From NCBI RefSeq assembly GCF_028714215.1, contig NZ_JAQTMS010000057.1, positions 1 to 34,278 of the forward strand: a stretch of 34,278 nt of DNA, written 5' to 3'. The notes beneath the pieces are model-generated. The model was not told the origin of the DNA. It did not search any database and saw only the letters and a list, made by a program, of their open reading frames with translations. A program made the position numbers and the translations under genes. How positions within the stretch are numbered: position 1 is the stretch's first letter; each line of letters begins with the position of its first letter. Positions 33,964-34,278 of the stretch are shown here, piece by piece. The DNA comes from Rhodoferax sp. GTDB taxonomy: Bacteria > Pseudomonadota > Gammaproteobacteria > Burkholderiales > Burkholderiaceae_C.

Positions 33964-34022
33964 GATAAGGCTCTCGTCAGGGCCTGGTTCCGCCGCCGCG
34001 CCGGGCCGCCCCAAGCAAGGCG

Positions 34023-34126
34023 AGCCCCCTCGGGGCTGGAGCCTGCGGCTCCAAGTCTGCCTGCGCAGGCTTGGACAGGCGACAGAGGTGAAGCGTCTCG
34101 CGAGCCGCGGCCTGCAAGGCCTCGCG
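34023..34126. repeat. Clustered palindromes, Comamonadaceae-type intergenic repeat
   Basis: Four consecutive stem-loops: AGCCCC/GGGGCT (34023-34037), GGAGCC/GGCTCC (34038-34052), the 12-bp palindrome GCCTGCGCAGGC (34059-34070) inside a CCAA/TTGG frame, and CGCGAG/CTCGCG (34099-34126) enclosing GCCT/AGGC. The preceding GGGCCGCCCCAAGCAAGG and the later CAAGCGTGGGGG are, from recall, typical pieces of a dispersed repeat in Comamonadaceae genomes. It may be a mobile non-coding repeat that also ends dnaE transcription. Confidence 0.6.
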
Positions 34127-34172
34127 CAGCACACGCAGTGGCAAGCGTGGGGGTCTAATCAAATGGGAGATC

Positions 34173-34189
34173 CCCCGGCTTTGCCGGGG
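34173..34189. repeat. Perfect 7-bp stem hairpin near the window end
   Basis: CCCCGGC, TTT, GCCGGGG. No T-run follows on the plus strand. It sits 86 bp before the terminal start codon and may be part of the end of a mobile element or a leader structure. Confidence 0.5.
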
Positions 34190-34275
34190 TGGCAGTAGGA
34201 GTTTGACATATACGTAGGTGTCCATCGCAGAAACTACCAATCGTGAGCCGCCAAGCAAACGAAAGGAGAAACTGG

Positions 34276-34278
34276 ATG
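34276..34278 (+). CDS. Start codon of a gene truncated by the window edge
   Basis: The window ends on ATG. AAAGGAG at 34262-34268, 7 nt upstream, is one of the best ribosome sites in the window. The rest of the gene is outside, so the product is unknown. Its long leader with a hairpin could suit an insertion-sequence gene, but that is speculation. Confidence 0.5.

Larger units (their letters stand above)
33964..34275. other. Intergenic region after dnaE, rich in palindromes
   Basis: 312 bp without a credible gene. The left two thirds carry a block of nested inverted repeats (33990-34126), the right part a separate hairpin, a TTGACA (34203-34208) with no -10 at proper spacing, and a TACGTA palindrome (34211-34216). 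A strong ribosome site for the next gene closes it. No T-rich intrinsic terminator for dnaE is seen. Confidence 0.65.

Overview
The window is GC-rich, densely packed chromosomal DNA. It looks like a betaproteobacterium of the order Burkholderiales, most likely Comamonadaceae (Rhodoferax- or Polaromonas-like). That placement rests on gene content and style (alaS, dnaE, trmB and gluQ next to Burkholderiales-type accessory genes, strong GC bias at third codon positions) and on the palindromic intergenic repeat after dnaE. It is inference from recall, not a database match. I see no rRNA or tRNA gene, CRISPR array, complete insertion sequence or prophage.

Layout. (1) 1-4445, minus strand: an amine/GABA catabolic operon reading gabT, gabD, a putrescine-pyruvate-type aminotransferase and the first 26 codons of an ABC transporter ATPase. 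A MocR/GabR-type regulator (4584-5978) is divergent from it. (2) 6017-11299, plus strand: alaS, a TlpA-like thioredoxin whose TTG start overlaps the alaS stop, a Tat-exported transglutaminase-like protein and a dienelactone-hydrolase-like protein. (3) 11382-13166: nnrS with a clear NsrR-type palindrome in front of it, followed by sirB2. The 3' end of sirB2 overlaps a small proline-rich reading frame on the other strand. (4) 13313-17341, minus strand: an RNA-modification cluster (RluA-type pseudouridine synthase, trmB, an 88-aa unknown, gluQ) and an FAD oxidoreductase. (5) 17379-20385: a LysR regulator divergent from a pirin, DoxX and flavodoxin set. The shared region holds an LTTR-type palindrome and REP-like hairpin repeats.

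(6) 20401-30304 is the most interesting part. A 1426-aa membrane PAS/GAF/GGDEF/EAL protein is divergent from a tightly packed operon of a TonB-dependent receptor, an ABC-type substrate-binding protein with no transporter partner, and a hybrid histidine kinase. A LuxR-type response regulator faces the kinase tail to tail, with overlapping 3' ends. A near-identical 18-bp motif lies in both divergent promoter regions that flank the module. Together these suggest an outer-membrane-to-cytoplasm sensing system linked to cyclic di-GMP. (7) 30400-33963 is dnaE. It is followed by 312 bp of nested palindromes, and the window ends exactly on a well-spaced start codon of another gene.
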